A stretch of 64,000 bases of DNA from Gilliamella sp. App6-5 (GTDB lineage Bacteria > Pseudomonadota > Gammaproteobacteria > Enterobacterales > Orbaceae): positions 62,001 through 126,000 of the forward strand of contig NZ_LZGT01000041.1 of assembly GCF_001690525.1 (NCBI RefSeq). Reading direction: 5' to 3'. The notes beneath the pieces were generated by a model. It was not told where the DNA came from and searched no databases. It saw only the letters and a list, made by a program, of their open reading frames with translations. The position numbers and the translations under genes were made by a program. Of the stretch, positions 1-9,258 are shown piece after piece. Every line of letters begins with the position of its first letter. The stretch's first letter is position 1.

Positions 1-314
1 CTGACTTCTTCATGATTACGAAAACATTTACACATTTGATAAATAGGACCACTGCCAGCGGCTAGTAAGCGCTTCATATGATATTCAGGGCTGGTAATTA
101 ATGACATTTGTTGCCCTTGTTGTTCTTCATGCTCCCCTGGTTTTAAGAATTTAGTGTGAAAAGAACTTAAATGCACGTCTGTTACTGCATATTGGCTTAA
201 GGTTGGTGTTTCAACTTCTAAAATACAGCGATCAGCAAAAAATTGACGTACTTGAGAAATAATTTTTGCGCGCTTGAGTAAATTATTGATAGATGCAGAA
301 GGTTGCCAAGTCAT
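1..314 (-). CDS. epmA: EF-P beta-lysine ligase EpmA (partial, 3' end outside window)
   Basis: The first 104 codons are read on the minus strand from ATG at 312-314 and run off the left edge. The N-terminus reads [17 protein letters not shown], followed by [33 protein letters not shown] and FRNHEE. This is the start of EpmA (PoxA/GenX/YjeA), a class II lysyl-tRNA synthetase paralogue that attaches (R)-beta-lysine to a conserved lysine of elongation factor P so that polyproline stretches are translated. The E. coli protein has the same WQPSASI...NLLKRA start and ...[11 protein letters not shown] motif. It lies downstream of opgH on the same strand, but a terminator separates them, so it probably has its own promoter in the 40 bases before the ATG. 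Confidence 0.93.
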   Translation of the reverse strand, partial: MTWQPSASINNLLKRAKIISQVRQFFADRCILEVETPTLSQYAVTDVHLSSFHTKFLKPGEHEEQQGQQMSLITSPEYHMKRLLAAGSGPIYQMCKCFRNHEEV

Positions 315-353
315 AAAAATATCCGTGGGTTTTGATCAGTTACTAAAAAGAAG

Positions 354-379
354 AGAAGTAGGGCAAAAGCCCTATTTCT
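354..379 (-). terminator. Intrinsic terminator of the opgGH operon
   Basis: An 11-bp stem (AGAAGTAGGGC paired with GCCCTATTTCT, one G-U) with loop AAAA ends at the opgH stop codon. On the minus strand it is followed by TCTTCTTTTTAG. It separates opgH from epmA. Confidence 0.75.
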
Positions 380-2739
380 TATTGTTGGCGTTCATTTTGC
401 CATAATGAGAATAAATTGTCGTATTTTTCTTGTTGCTGCCAAATATGACGATGTAAAGCGAAGAGTATAATCGGATCTTCTAAAATTGCTAACTGCTTTT
501 CTTTACTCATTTTTTCTAAATCTATGTGTTGATACTGTGCGATAAGTTCATCACGTTTTTGTTGGTTTTTATTATTCACTTGATGGCGTGACGTTGATAA
601 TGCACAAGCGAGCGCATTATAGATAGGATCGACTAATGCCATAACAAAGCCATGCTCAATAAATGCAGCTTCCGTTTTAGCTAAATATTCACCCGTAAGT
701 GTAACTGCTTTTGCTGGGTGGGTTTCTTCTGGAGTTAAAAATAGTCCTGCTTTTTTGGCTTTCATACCAATGCTCGAAAGTCCCGAAACTCTAATGACTA
801 AAGGCGAAATAGTTAAAGGTATTAATATCGCTATATACCAATAAGTAAATTGAGGATTTAGCCAGATAATTACGCCTAACCACACAATTCCTAATAACGA
901 TAGTGGCCAACAAAAATAAAAAGATTCTCCCCATGTTAACGCATCGTCACTACGTGACGGAGACTTCCATTGAATTTTGCTACCCATCCATGCTTTAAGT
1001 ACAAATTTGCTATGAAAGATCATACGTATTGGAGCTAAGATCATTGACCAAATCATTTCAATAAAAATTGATAGGGTTAATTTAAATATACCACCAACAT
1101 CTTTTGCACCTGTTCTAGCTATAATAATGCCATAGCTGAAGAATTTAGGCGCAAATAGTAAAACCATCGTAGTTGAGAGTAGCTGTATGGCCAATTGTTC
1201 ATCCCACCTTGGCCAAGTTGGATAAAATTGGTTAGGTTGGAAGAAATATTGAGGTTCAGAAATATTAAACACCAATAATAATAGTGTTGAGAATATTAAA
1301 AACACTAGCCACAATAATGACGAAATATAAGCCATGCCACTGGTTGCAAACATGATGCGATGGGTCAATTTAATACCGCTTTTGAAGATCAATCTTAAAT
1401 TAATTAAGTTGCCCATACACCAGCGATTATCGCGTTTTAGATCTTCAATCATATTACCAGGTAGCTCTTCATAACTCCCGTTCATATTATAGGCAATCCA
1501 AACGCCATAGCCAGCACGACGCATAAGTGTCGCTTCGACGAGATCATGCGATAAGATATGAATTGGCCCTTTACGTTTTTGAAGTGGTGATAATATGCAA
1601 TGCTCAATAAATGGTTTTAAGCGAATCATGGCATTGTGTCCCCAATATTGTGCTTCGCTTAATTGCCAAAAGTGGGTGCCCGAGCAAAAGATATCACTGT
1701 AAATTTGGTTAGCAAATTGTTGAATACGCCCGTAAAGCGTAGTCATTCTGACTGATTTTGGGGGAGATTGTAAAATGCCCGCTTTTGGGGTCATTTCCAT
1801 CATGGCGATCATTTTTAAAATACAGTCACCAGTCATAATGCTGTCGGCATCAAGGATCATCATATATTCATATTGATGGCCCCAACGACGGCAAAAATCG
1901 TCAATGTTACCGCTTTTACGTTTTACTCGACGTTTGCGATGGCGATAAAAAATATTGCAGCCATTATTTTGTTTTACTGCATTAAATTCAGCCCAAGCTT
2001 TAAGTTCGTTAACATATAGATCGGGATCGTTAGTATCACTTAAGATAAAAAAATCACAGCAAGCTGCATGACCTGTTTCAACTAAGGATTGATAAGTTGC
2101 TTGTAACCCAGCAAATACACGAGCGACATCTTCATTACAAATTGGCATAACAAGTGCAGTTCGATGTTTAACGTCAATATGTGATGCTGGATCATTAGGA
2201 ATAGCAATAGTGTAACGGTCTTTACCCATTACTGTTAATATTAGACCCATAATGCTGGTCCAAAAACCAATTGAGATCCAACAAAACAAAATGGCGAACA
2301 AAGTAATAATCGCACCTTGAACAATATAAGGTATGATACTGTAAATGGCTAATTCGGGGTTGATATCCCAATTAGCCATAAAATTAATTTTTTGCCAACT
2401 TTGATAAGGCAGTAAAGACGATAGGTAAGTCGTTCCGTAATATGTTTGCACAGCAATGAGCGCAAACATAATAAAGCGACGAATAATGGCAAGGATATTA
2501 ATGCCATGTTTTGACTTGGCAGTAAAGCGTTGATTCCATATTTGAGGTTGAATTGAAACGCGATCAACTTTAGGATAACTCGGCTGTTGCCTTCGGTCAT
2601 CAATAAAAGAAAATGTATCACCAACTTGATTTAAACGATATTTTAAAAACTCGACATCGTCAGGTGGCGTTGCATTGTTTTCACATTTCTGACGCCAAAC
2701 TTCAGCGTCAGAAAGATTGGCAAAGTAATCTTTTTTCAT
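379..2739 (-). CDS. opgH: Glucans biosynthesis glucosyltransferase H
   Basis: OpgH (MdoH) is the inner-membrane family 2 glycosyltransferase that polymerises UDP-glucose into the beta-1,2 backbone of osmoregulated periplasmic glucans and exports it. Visible landmarks are the GT2 core (HRTALVMPICNEDVARVFAGL; RVKRKSGNIDDFCRRWG; MILDADSIMTGD; HFWQLSEAQYWGHNA; ILSHDLVEATLMRRAG; RDNRWCMGN) and about seven hydrophobic segments before and after it. The frame is open back to a TTG at 2763, which directly abuts the opgG stop. I prefer the ATG at 2739 (MKKDYFANLSD), giving 786 residues against about 847 in E. coli; the difference is a shorter cytoplasmic N-terminus. Neither start has a clear ribosome site, so translational coupling to opgG is likely. 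Confidence 0.95.
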   Translation of the reverse strand: MKKDYFANLSDAEVWRQKCENNATPPDDVEFLKYRLNQVGDTFSFIDDRRQQPSYPKVDRVSIQPQIWNQRFTAKSKHGINILAIIRRFIMFALIAVQTYYGTTYLSSLLPYQSWQKINFMANWDINPELAIYSIIPYIVQGAIITLFAILFCWISIGFWTSIMGLILTVMGKDRYTIAIPNDPASHIDVKHRTALVMPICNEDVARVFAGLQATYQSLVETGHAACCDFFILSDTNDPDLYVNELKAWAEFNAVKQNNGCNIFYRHRKRRVKRKSGNIDDFCRRWGHQYEYMMILDADSIMTGDCILKMIAMMEMTPKAGILQSPPKSVRMTTLYGRIQQFANQIYSDIFCSGTHFWQLSEAQYWGHNAMIRLKPFIEHCILSPLQKRKGPIHILSHDLVEATLMRRAGYGVWIAYNMNGSYEELPGNMIEDLKRDNRWCMGNLINLRLIFKSGIKLTHRIMFATSGMAYISSLLWLVFLIFSTLLLLVFNISEPQYFFQPNQFYPTWPRWDEQLAIQLLSTTMVLLFAPKFFSYGIIIARTGAKDVGGIFKLTLSIFIEMIWSMILAPIRMIFHSKFVLKAWMGSKIQWKSPSRSDDALTWGESFYFCWPLSLLGIVWLGVIIWLNPQFTYWYIAILIPLTISPLVIRVSGLSSIGMKAKKAGLFLTPEETHPAKAVTLTGEYLAKTEAAFIEHGFVMALVDPIYNALACALSTSRHQVNNKNQQKRDELIAQYQHIDLEKMSKEKQLAILEDPIILFALHRHIWQQQEKYDNLFSLWQNERQQ

Positions 2740-2763
2740 ATTTTTATCATAATAATATAACAA

Positions 2764-4338
2764 TTATTGTGCGGGATATTGCCCACTCCAAGTTTCGGAA
2801 ATCACTTCATGAGTTGCTTGCGAAGCGAGTTGTATGCGAATATCAGTTGCTTTTTTACTGTCTTCAACGTTGAATCGGACAATTACTCGCCAGCCTTTAA
2901 TTACTGGATTGTATTGCGTGTCACAACTTACGATAGAACCATTGGTAATACTTGAAATCACATTGACGGGCTCATTTTCTGATAATCCTGAACCAGCGAA
3001 GTCAATCACATATGCATTAGAACCATCAAGTTTACGAATTAAATTAGCTTGTTTTATATCACCTAATGATAAGCGTGTGCTAACTGCTCTTGCTACATTA
3101 TTGGGATAACGTTGCTTTTCGTTTAACGAATAATGTAATCGATATTTGATATCAAGTTCATCTCCCGCTTTGTATTGTTTTTCTGGTACCCAAAATGTGA
3201 CGATATTGTCGTTAGTTTCATCAGCTGTTGGAATTTCAACTAATTCAACTCGACCTTTTTGCCATTCATTTAGCACTTCGACCCAAACACTCGGGCGTTT
3301 TTCATAGTGATCGTCAAGATCTTGATAATCATCAAAGCCTTTATCACGCTGAATTAAACCGAACGCTTTTGGGTTTTCTAAGCTATAAGATGAAAACGAT
3401 AAACGCTTAGGGTTATTTAATGGGCGCCAGATCCACTCGTTATTATTTGCCAAAATCGACAGACCATTAGAATCATGCATTGCAGGTCGGTAATTTAGCA
3501 ATGGTGATGGTTGATTAGGTCCAAATAAAAACATACTGGTTAATGGCGCTATACCTAATTTTTTTACTGAATTACGGAAAAAGATTTTCGCTTGTACTGT
3601 GATGGTGGTATCAACACTTGGTACTAGGGTAATTTTATAAGCACCAGTTACACTTGGTGAATCGAGTAATGCATAGATAACTAAATGCTTTTGGTTTGGT
3701 TCAGGCCTTTCAATCCAATACTCTTTAAAACGTGGAAACTCTTCACCCGACATTTCTCCAGTATCAATAGCAAGCCCTCTAGCTGAAAGTCCATATCGCT
3801 GATCTTTACCTACTGCGCGAAAATAACTTCCACCAAGTGCTGAAAATATTTCATCGTCGGTTTTTGTTGGCGTATTAATTGGATAATGGACTTTAAAGCC
3901 AGCAAAACCTAAAGCTTTAGTGTCTAGTTTATCAAGATTAATTTGGCTTAAATCAAAATAACTAGGATCATATTGGATTGGCTTAACTTGATTATCAGCA
4001 ATTTCATTGATTTTTATTGGAACGTCAAAGTACATTCCTTCATGATAAAACTCAAGTTTGAAACGGCTTTTTCGATCACCCCAATAGGCCTTTTGATGAT
4101 TAAATAGAATTTTTTGATAATCAGCAAATTGTAAAGATGCCAATTCGTTTGGTATATTTTTAGATGGCTGAACATAAGCTTTTTTGGATGATTTTTCGGC
4201 TTTGGCAACCACATCATCAAACGAAAAAGCCCATGAAGAAAAGCTAATGCAAGAAACGCAAGCCATGCAAAGCACCTTGCTAATTAGTGTTTGACTAAAA
4301 GGATTATTGGGTAAAAAATTGTACATAAAGGCTCGCAT
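2764..4338 (-). CDS. opgG: Periplasmic glucans biosynthesis protein G
   Basis: OpgG (MdoG) is the periplasmic partner of OpgH, needed for making or branching osmoregulated periplasmic glucans. The 524-residue product starts with a long n-region and a hydrophobic signal sequence ending ...SSWAF, the same SSWAFS context as the E. coli cleavage site. The mature part carries family blocks including KLEFYHEGMYFDVPIKINE, SARGLAIDTGEMSGEEFPRFKEYWIERP, LTSMFLFGPNQPSP, NEWIWRPLNNPK and VELVEIPTADETNDNIVTFW. A second in-frame ATG at 4326 would give a more normal signal peptide, so the exact start is uncertain. It sits 2 bases after the preceding lipoprotein gene and is contiguous with opgH, indicating one transcript. 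Confidence 0.95.
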   Translation of the reverse strand: MRAFMYNFLPNNPFSQTLISKVLCMACVSCISFSSWAFSFDDVVAKAEKSSKKAYVQPSKNIPNELASLQFADYQKILFNHQKAYWGDRKSRFKLEFYHEGMYFDVPIKINEIADNQVKPIQYDPSYFDLSQINLDKLDTKALGFAGFKVHYPINTPTKTDDEIFSALGGSYFRAVGKDQRYGLSARGLAIDTGEMSGEEFPRFKEYWIERPEPNQKHLVIYALLDSPSVTGAYKITLVPSVDTTITVQAKIFFRNSVKKLGIAPLTSMFLFGPNQPSPLLNYRPAMHDSNGLSILANNNEWIWRPLNNPKRLSFSSYSLENPKAFGLIQRDKGFDDYQDLDDHYEKRPSVWVEVLNEWQKGRVELVEIPTADETNDNIVTFWVPEKQYKAGDELDIKYRLHYSLNEKQRYPNNVARAVSTRLSLGDIKQANLIRKLDGSNAYVIDFAGSGLSENEPVNVISSITNGSIVSCDTQYNPVIKGWRVIVRFNVEDSKKATDIRIQLASQATHEVISETWSGQYPAQ

Positions 4339-4340
4339 TA

Positions 4341-5003
4341 TTATCTAAAAATATTTAAGTAGTTGATAATATTATCTTTTGGTGCACTCAAGCATTTTTC
4401 GATATAATCTACTTTCATTTCTTGAAGGATGCTTGGATTTTCATCAATCAGGAAGTGAGAATAGTTATCTTTAGCAATCTTTGCTTTTAAAGATAATATA
4501 TCTTGTTCAGACATTCTAAATTGTGGTTGAAAATATTGGGTTATTTTAGCGGTATCTTTTGCATAAATTGCAGCAACAAAATCAGCCGAATCCTGACAAT
4601 AATTTTTAATATTGGTGTCAGTTGCTTTTATTTTGCTTAATTCAATATCATGTTCAGCTTGGCTCTCTTCAACTACTTTTTTGAGTTGCATACCATACTT
4701 TAATTTATAATTTTCGTTCAGATAAAAACTCAACACACATGATGACTGGTTACTATCATCTTTGCAATTTAAAATGCCATGTTTGGTCACATAGTTGTCG
4801 AAGTTTTTATCACCAACAATCTGAAGTAATTGATTTTTAGCATCAACGACATAAGGGTCGTTAGTTTCAGTTTGATGTTTTAATAGAGATAGCTGATCAG
4901 CTTGTGAAATCATTTCTTTATTTTTTGTTGGTGAAATTTTTTGGGCACAACTTGCGACAAGAATAGAGACAATGGCGCATATAAGGATGTTACTTACTTT
5001 CAT
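4341..5003 (-). CDS. Predicted lipoprotein of unknown function upstream of opgGH
   Basis: The 220-residue protein begins MKVSNILICAIVSILVASCAQK, a type II signal peptide with lipobox VASC, so it should be lipidated at Cys19; the next residue is Ala, compatible with outer-membrane sorting. The rest is hydrophilic, rich in Lys and Asp, with several scattered cysteines (for example GILNCKDDSNQSSCVLSF and a Cys near the C-terminus) and no domain I recognise. The gene ends 2 bases before opgG and is the first gene of that operon. This suggests, but does not show, a role in periplasmic glucan production or envelope homeostasis. A TATAAT-like -10 hexamer lies in the upstream 200 bases. It could also be an unrelated stress lipoprotein. 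Confidence 0.8.
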   Translation of the reverse strand: MKVSNILICAIVSILVASCAQKISPTKNKEMISQADQLSLLKHQTETNDPYVVDAKNQLLQIVGDKNFDNYVTKHGILNCKDDSNQSSCVLSFYLNENYKLKYGMQLKKVVEESQAEHDIELSKIKATDTNIKNYCQDSADFVAAIYAKDTAKITQYFQPQFRMSEQDILSLKAKIAKDNYSHFLIDENPSILQEMKVDYIEKCLSAPKDNIINYLNIFR

Positions 5004-5173
5004 TTATCAAATTCCATGAATATATTCTTGAGTATAATTTCAAAGTGAGCAAATTTGCTACTCATTTAATCCTGTTATTAGTAACAACCGTTACTTATAA
5101 CGATTATTATTGTAGCGCAAAATTATATACTCTTATTGTTTTAAAAACACTAGCAGAGTAAATTAAATTTATA

Positions 5174-5206
5174 AAAAACGTGCCATAGAGCGATATGGAC
5201 GTTTTT
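5174..5206 (-). terminator. Terminator after yecH
   Basis: Two stacked stems, AAAAACGT/ACGTTTTT (8 bp) and CCATA/TATGG (5 bp), are joined by a single-base bulge with a GAGCGA loop, followed on the minus strand by TTTTT. It begins 2 bases after the yecH stop codon and should end that transcript before the opgGH-operon promoter. Confidence 0.75.
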
Positions 5207-5207
5207 C

Positions 5208-5447
5208 CTAATTTTTGCATATTTTTTTATTATCGACTGTAAACTCAGATTCATGAACAACAGAAGGTTTAAATTTACCCTTTGATTTGAAAAAAGCGAT
5301 CAGTTGCTCGGCATTCATATCAAATTGAGAACAAGTATGGAACTTTGCATTTGTGCCAAACTCGTCTTTGATGGCATTAAGTAAGGAAGATTCTGTGTAG
5401 TTATTCCCATCCATCATATGTAAAACTTTATGTCCGTGAATTGACAT
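5208..5447 (-). CDS. yecH: YecH-family small metal-binding-like protein (DUF2492)
   Basis: The 79-residue protein MSIHGHKVLHMMDGNNYTES... ends KSEFTVDNKKICKN-like. It matches the E. coli YecH pattern: SIHGHEVLNMM, YTEASL, FHTCS, M.A.ELVAFL..KGKF and a C-terminal KIC motif. Conserved His (HGH), Cys (HTC) and C-terminal Cys residues are why the family is called putative metal-binding; its role is not established. It is monocistronic, with a terminator just behind it and the rnb 3' end about 200 bases upstream. Confidence 0.85.
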   Translation of the reverse strand: MSIHGHKVLHMMDGNNYTESSLLNAIKDEFGTNAKFHTCSQFDMNAEQLIAFFKSKGKFKPSVVHESEFTVDNKKICKN

Positions 5448-5573
5448 TATAGCCCCCCAAGTTGTTGTTCATTTAAGTCATGAAACTCAACGTTTCGAGC
5501 AGTGAAAGATAGCAGATATTACTAGTAAAAAAAAGAGGTTAAATATTAAAAATATCATAAATTTTTTCGCTGA

Positions 5574-5597
5574 TTCCCCTGATGTATATCAGGGGAA
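5574..5597. other. Strong stem-loop behind rnb
   Basis: A perfect 10-bp stem (TTCCCCTGAT with ATCAGGGGAA) with loop GTAT lies 48 bases after the rnb stop on the minus strand and upstream of yecH. No U-tract follows on either strand, so it may be a Rho-dependent end or mRNA-stabilising hairpin rather than a simple terminator. Confidence 0.5.
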
Positions 5598-5644
5598 AAG
5601 CAAGAGCGACGGGGCAAAACATTGAATAAAGTGTAACGTTATTT

Positions 5645-7588
5645 TTATTCTTTATTCATGGATAATTTAGCAATGATTGCTTGATTTTCGCTTTTAACTT
5701 GATGAATAACAACCGAGATAGTGTCAGCCAGTTTATAGCAAGCTTCACCTTTAATTTTGATGATGCCTTCATCGGGTAATGGAATAATTTCTTCCTTGAC
5801 TGAGTGAATCATTGAAAGAGGTACAAAAGCAAAAGCACCGATATCACATAAACGAACTCGAGCGCCACCACGATTAATATCGATAATTTCAGCAGAGTAA
5901 CTTTCACCGATTTTATCTGACAAGTATTGAGCATAAAGGTTCTCCGCCATATCACGTTCAGCAAATCGTAATATTTTGCGTCTTTCATTCATGCTTTTTA
6001 ATTGTTCTTTATCTGGTGGAGATAATTCTTGTGAACGGATATACGCTTTGATTAGTCGATGGTTGACCATATCACCGTATTTGCGTATTGGTGAAGTCCA
6101 TGTTGCATAGGCGTCAAATCCTAAACCAAAATGCGGTTGTGGCTCAGTTGAAAAATCTGCAGGACTTTGGAACTTGCGGAGCTTTGTGGTTAAAAATGGA
6201 TTATTGTCAATTACACGTCGCAACTTGACATAACCATCGAAAGATAAGAGTGAATCTTTATCAAACTCTGTAATCCCGTTGTCATTTAAAAAATTTATCA
6301 CTTGTTCGATATATTTATGCTCAAAACCTGAATGAATATTAAAAATTCCAAAGCCAATTTTATGTTGTAATTGTAATGTTAAAGCTTGGTTTGCTAGAAC
6401 CATGACCTCTTCAACAATTTGATTAGCAATCCGACGAGTTTCTTTAATGATTGATATAACCTGATGATTTTCATTAAGTTCAAAACGATAATCACCATTA
6501 TCTTTAAAGACTAATGCATGGATTTGTCGCCATGTTATGCGGATTTTAGCTAAATCTGCTAACCAGCTAAGTTGTTGTTTAATGCTAGAGTTATTCGTTA
6601 CTAATTCACCATCATTCTCTAAAAAATTAGAAACATTGGTATAAGATAGTTTCGCTTTTGATTCAATCCAAGCAGACATAAAGGTGATACTATCGGTAAT
6701 AATATTGCCCGCTTTGTCAATACTCATTTTACATATCATTGCTGGGCGTTTTTGATTTGCTTTTAATGAACATAGTTCATTGGCAAGTTCTTTGGGCAGC
6801 ATAGGAATATTAAAATCAGGCAAATAGGTTGTGAAATTTCTAATCTTGGCAATATGATCAAGCTTGCTATCTTGTAATACATAAGCAGTTGGGTCAGCAA
6901 TGGCAACCATCAGTTGATAATGCCCCAGTTCATCTTTAGAAACCGCAATGGCATCATCCATATCTTCAGTATCTTCGCTATCGATAGTAAAAAAGTTAAC
7001 ATCAGTTAAATCTTGACGGTTATCAAGTTCAGCCTCGTTAATCGTTAATGTTTCGATTTGTGGAGCATGCGTTTCTAAATCGTAACGCGCTAACGTTTTT
7101 AGCCACAGTTGATAGGGGGAATTGTTTTCAGCAACAAAACGAATAACTTCAGCAAGAAAATGATTATTGTCTTCTTGCAAAGGGTGTGAAACAAGTGTTG
7201 CCACAACCCAGTCACCTTCTTTTAGTTTTTCGCTAACTTGTTTATTTATTTTGCAGCGAATGGCGAAATTTGCGGGCATATTTTCAGGATAAATTACCAT
7301 TGCACGCTCTTGAAAACCTATTTTGCCAATAAATTTTTGCAATGCACCTTCAATTAATGATTCGGGCTCAAAAGATTCTTTATCGTTATGACTTATTACT
7401 GTCCCCGATACTTTATCACCATTACAGACTATTTTCATTTTAGCAATTGGGATGAAATAACTTTTTTTATTATCTACATCTAAAAAACCAAATCCTTTTT
7501 CATGAGATCTAACAATACCTTCAACGCGAGGAGTTTGTTTATGAAGTTCTTGTTTTAATTGTGCAAGTAGAGGGTTATTTTGAAACAT
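5645..7588 (-). CDS. rnb: Exoribonuclease II
   Basis: RNase II degrades RNA processively 3' to 5' in the cytoplasm. The 647-residue product (E. coli 644) has two N-terminal cold-shock-like domains (VRSHEKGFGFLDVDNKKSYFIP), the RNB catalytic domain and a C-terminal S1 domain (GESYSAEIIDINRGGARVRL). The catalytic acidic cluster is in TIDSEDTEDMDDAIAV, and the other RNB signatures FGLGFDAYATWTSPIRKYGDMVNHRLIKA and FNIPMLPKELANELCSLKANQKRP are present. The frame is open to a GTG at 7600, but ATG at 7588 gives MFQNNPLLAQLKQEL, the conserved N-terminus, so I use it. An inverted repeat lies just upstream. Confidence 0.96.
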   Translation of the reverse strand: MFQNNPLLAQLKQELHKQTPRVEGIVRSHEKGFGFLDVDNKKSYFIPIAKMKIVCNGDKVSGTVISHNDKESFEPESLIEGALQKFIGKIGFQERAMVIYPENMPANFAIRCKINKQVSEKLKEGDWVVATLVSHPLQEDNNHFLAEVIRFVAENNSPYQLWLKTLARYDLETHAPQIETLTINEAELDNRQDLTDVNFFTIDSEDTEDMDDAIAVSKDELGHYQLMVAIADPTAYVLQDSKLDHIAKIRNFTTYLPDFNIPMLPKELANELCSLKANQKRPAMICKMSIDKAGNIITDSITFMSAWIESKAKLSYTNVSNFLENDGELVTNNSSIKQQLSWLADLAKIRITWRQIHALVFKDNGDYRFELNENHQVISIIKETRRIANQIVEEVMVLANQALTLQLQHKIGFGIFNIHSGFEHKYIEQVINFLNDNGITEFDKDSLLSFDGYVKLRRVIDNNPFLTTKLRKFQSPADFSTEPQPHFGLGFDAYATWTSPIRKYGDMVNHRLIKAYIRSQELSPPDKEQLKSMNERRKILRFAERDMAENLYAQYLSDKIGESYSAEIIDINRGGARVRLCDIGAFAFVPLSMIHSVKEEIIPLPDEGIIKIKGEACYKLADTISVVIHQVKSENQAIIAKLSMNKE

Positions 7589-7595
7589 ATGGCTT

Positions 7596-7619
7596 AACAC
7601 TAGTTAAAAAGTTAGTGTT
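7596..7619 (-). promoter_or_regulatory. Inverted repeat in the rnb 5' region
   Basis: AACACTA and TAGTGTT form a perfect 7-bp inverted repeat separated by 10 bases, starting 8 bases upstream of the rnb ATG. It could be a hairpin covering the translation start region or a protein-binding palindrome. Its function is unknown. Confidence 0.3.
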
Positions 7620-7724
7620 AAATTCTATCATAGTTATGTCAATTGTGGTTATTGAATTAATCGGTGATGACGTTGAAAATAGACGTATAATAATGCCACT
7701 TAAAATTATTGGTCGAATTAAAGT

Positions 7725-8474
7725 ATGAAATTAAATTATAAATTGCAGGGTGAGGGACAGCCGATTGTATTTTTACATGGCGTATTTGGTAGTTTAGATA
7801 ATTTAAATATGCTTGCAAAAGCTTTTGCAAAGCATTATCAAACGGTGCAAGTTGATTTGCGTAACCATGGGCATTCACCTTGGTCTGATAAGATAAACTA
7901 CCAAGCGATGGCCGAAGATGTGGCTGAACTTTGTTATGATTTACAATTAAAAGATATCATATTAATTGGTCACTCAATGGGTGGTAAGGTTGCTATGCAC
8001 TTGTCACAGATGCTCTCAGATACTATCCAAAAAATGGTTGTTATTGATATTGCGCCTATAAAATATCACCGCTCAGGCAATGCCACTATTTTAAGAGTAT
8101 TAATGTATTGCCTGACTAATCAAATTACCGATAAAAAACAGATCATCAATTTAATGGAACAAGCCGGTATTAATGCACCAACCATTCTTTTTTTATTAAA
8201 ATCGTTTAAAAACGAAAAGTGGTTATTTAACATTCAAGCGATTAATTCGCAGTATGGTCATATTTGTGATTGGCAAAATATATCCCCTTGGTTAAAACCC
8301 ACATTATTTATTCGTGGCGGCAACTCGTCTTATATTACCAATGAGGCATATGATGCTATTTTTGCGCAATTCCCGAATGCCAAAATCGAAGTGGTTGAAG
8401 GGGCTGGGCACAATGTTCATGCTGAAAAAACGCAGCAAGTTTTGCAACTTTTACATAACTGGTTAGAGGAATAA
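7725..8474 (+). CDS. ybfF: Alpha/beta-hydrolase esterase YbfF
   Basis: The 249-residue cytosolic esterase belongs to the alpha/beta-hydrolase fold. The oxyanion motif is LHGVFGSLDNL, the nucleophile Ser84 lies in GHSMGG, and the catalytic His lies in GAGHNVHAEK near residue 228. YbfF-specific blocks are VDLRNHGHSPW, VVIDIAPIKYH, FLLKSFKNEKWLFN and LFIRGGNSSYI. The E. coli enzyme cleaves short acyl esters and acyl-CoA substrates in vitro; the physiological substrate is unknown. The gene is divergent from rnb and converges on the pseudopilin operon with only 21 bases between stops. Confidence 0.93.
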   Translation: MKLNYKLQGEGQPIVFLHGVFGSLDNLNMLAKAFAKHYQTVQVDLRNHGHSPWSDKINYQAMAEDVAELCYDLQLKDIILIGHSMGGKVAMHLSQMLSDTIQKMVVIDIAPIKYHRSGNATILRVLMYCLTNQITDKKQIINLMEQAGINAPTILFLLKSFKNEKWLFNIQAINSQYGHICDWQNISPWLKPTLFIRGGNSSYITNEAYDAIFAQFPNAKIEVVEGAGHNVHAEKTQQVLQLLHNWLEE

Positions 8475-8495
8475 ATGGTATTTAATCAGTAAATA

Positions 8496-8825
8496 TTAGA
8501 TTGAATTGCAAAATAATCGTTGCTGCTCAGCAACTTGTTTGTTAGGCGCATTAACCATTATAACAACCATTTTACACTGGGCATTATATGTTTTATTAGT
8601 GATCTTATAATGCCAACCAGAAGGGATAATTTCATTAGGGATATAAGGATAGCTATCAAGTAGTTGAAAAGCAATTTTATTAGCGCGCAAATAGTTTGCA
8701 AAGTAATGGTGTTTATTGAACAACGCTTGTTGGTAGTTAATAAATCCCAGCATAATAATTGAAAATAGTAGCGTTGCTATTATAACTTCAATCAAACTAA
8801 AGCCAGCTATATCTTTATTATTCAC
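8496..8825 (-). CDS. ppdC: Prepilin-type protein, PpdC-like
   Basis: Last gene of a four-gene minor pseudopilin operon. The frame is open upstream to a TTG at 8879, but GTG at 8825 is preceded by AAGG at normal spacing, overlaps the previous gene by only 8 bases, and gives an 8-residue leader ending Gly before FSLIEVIIATLLFSIIML, the class III prepilin motif (G/F, Glu at +5, then a hydrophobic helix). The product would be about 109 residues with a Cys-containing C-terminus (QRLFCNSI). Such proteins prime type IV pilus or competence pseudopilus assembly after cleavage by the prepilin peptidase. Confidence 0.75.
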   Translation of the reverse strand: MNNKDIAGFSLIEVIIATLLFSIIMLGFINYQQALFNKHHYFANYLRANKIAFQLLDSYPYIPNEIIPSGWHYKITNKTYNAQCKMVVIMVNAPNKQVAEQQRLFCNSI

Positions 8826-9258
8826 AATAAATAGCCTTTTTTTCTGGGCAATAATCGAGCCAATGGCCTTTTTTGACAATTAATCGATTATTGTCAAAAT
8901 GTGCAAGTGTATATAAATAGAAATCTTCGTCTTTGGCTTCGCCACGAACTAATACATATTCATCGACTTTTAATAAAGACTGTTTTATGCAGGCTTTTAG
9001 TTGATAAGTTGGCTCGGTCATACAATGCCAATGGGCCTTAGGTGCTGGCCAATTTTGATTAATTGCCCACGCTAATGATGAGCTTGCCTGATTAAATCGC
9101 TGATAGTATTGGCTTTCCATTAATATCGCTTTTTGCCATGAAGTAATAAGCAAATTAAAACCAATTAATAGTACCAATCCCACGACCATTAAAGTAATCA
9201 CCATTAAAATAGTGCTAAAACCATGCGAAACATCATGTTGTTTAAAATCGATTTTCAT
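8818..9258 (-). CDS. ygdB: Prepilin-like protein, YgdB family
   Basis: The 146-residue product starts MKIDFKQHDVSHG, then FSTILMVITLMVVGLVLLIGFNLL, a prepilin-like N-terminal helix without the usual Glu at +5, as in PilX/YgdB-type minor pilins. The C-terminus KGHWLDYCPEKKAIYCE matches E. coli YgdB, which ends RGWSDFCPLKERALCQLP. It overlaps ppdB by 17 bases, indicating translational coupling. Its role is as a minor (pseudo)pilin in the same assembly as its neighbours. Confidence 0.8.
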   Translation of the reverse strand: MKIDFKQHDVSHGFSTILMVITLMVVGLVLLIGFNLLITSWQKAILMESQYYQRFNQASSSLAWAINQNWPAPKAHWHCMTEPTYQLKACIKQSLLKVDEYVLVRGEAKDEDFYLYTLAHFDNNRLIVKKGHWLDYCPEKKAIYCE

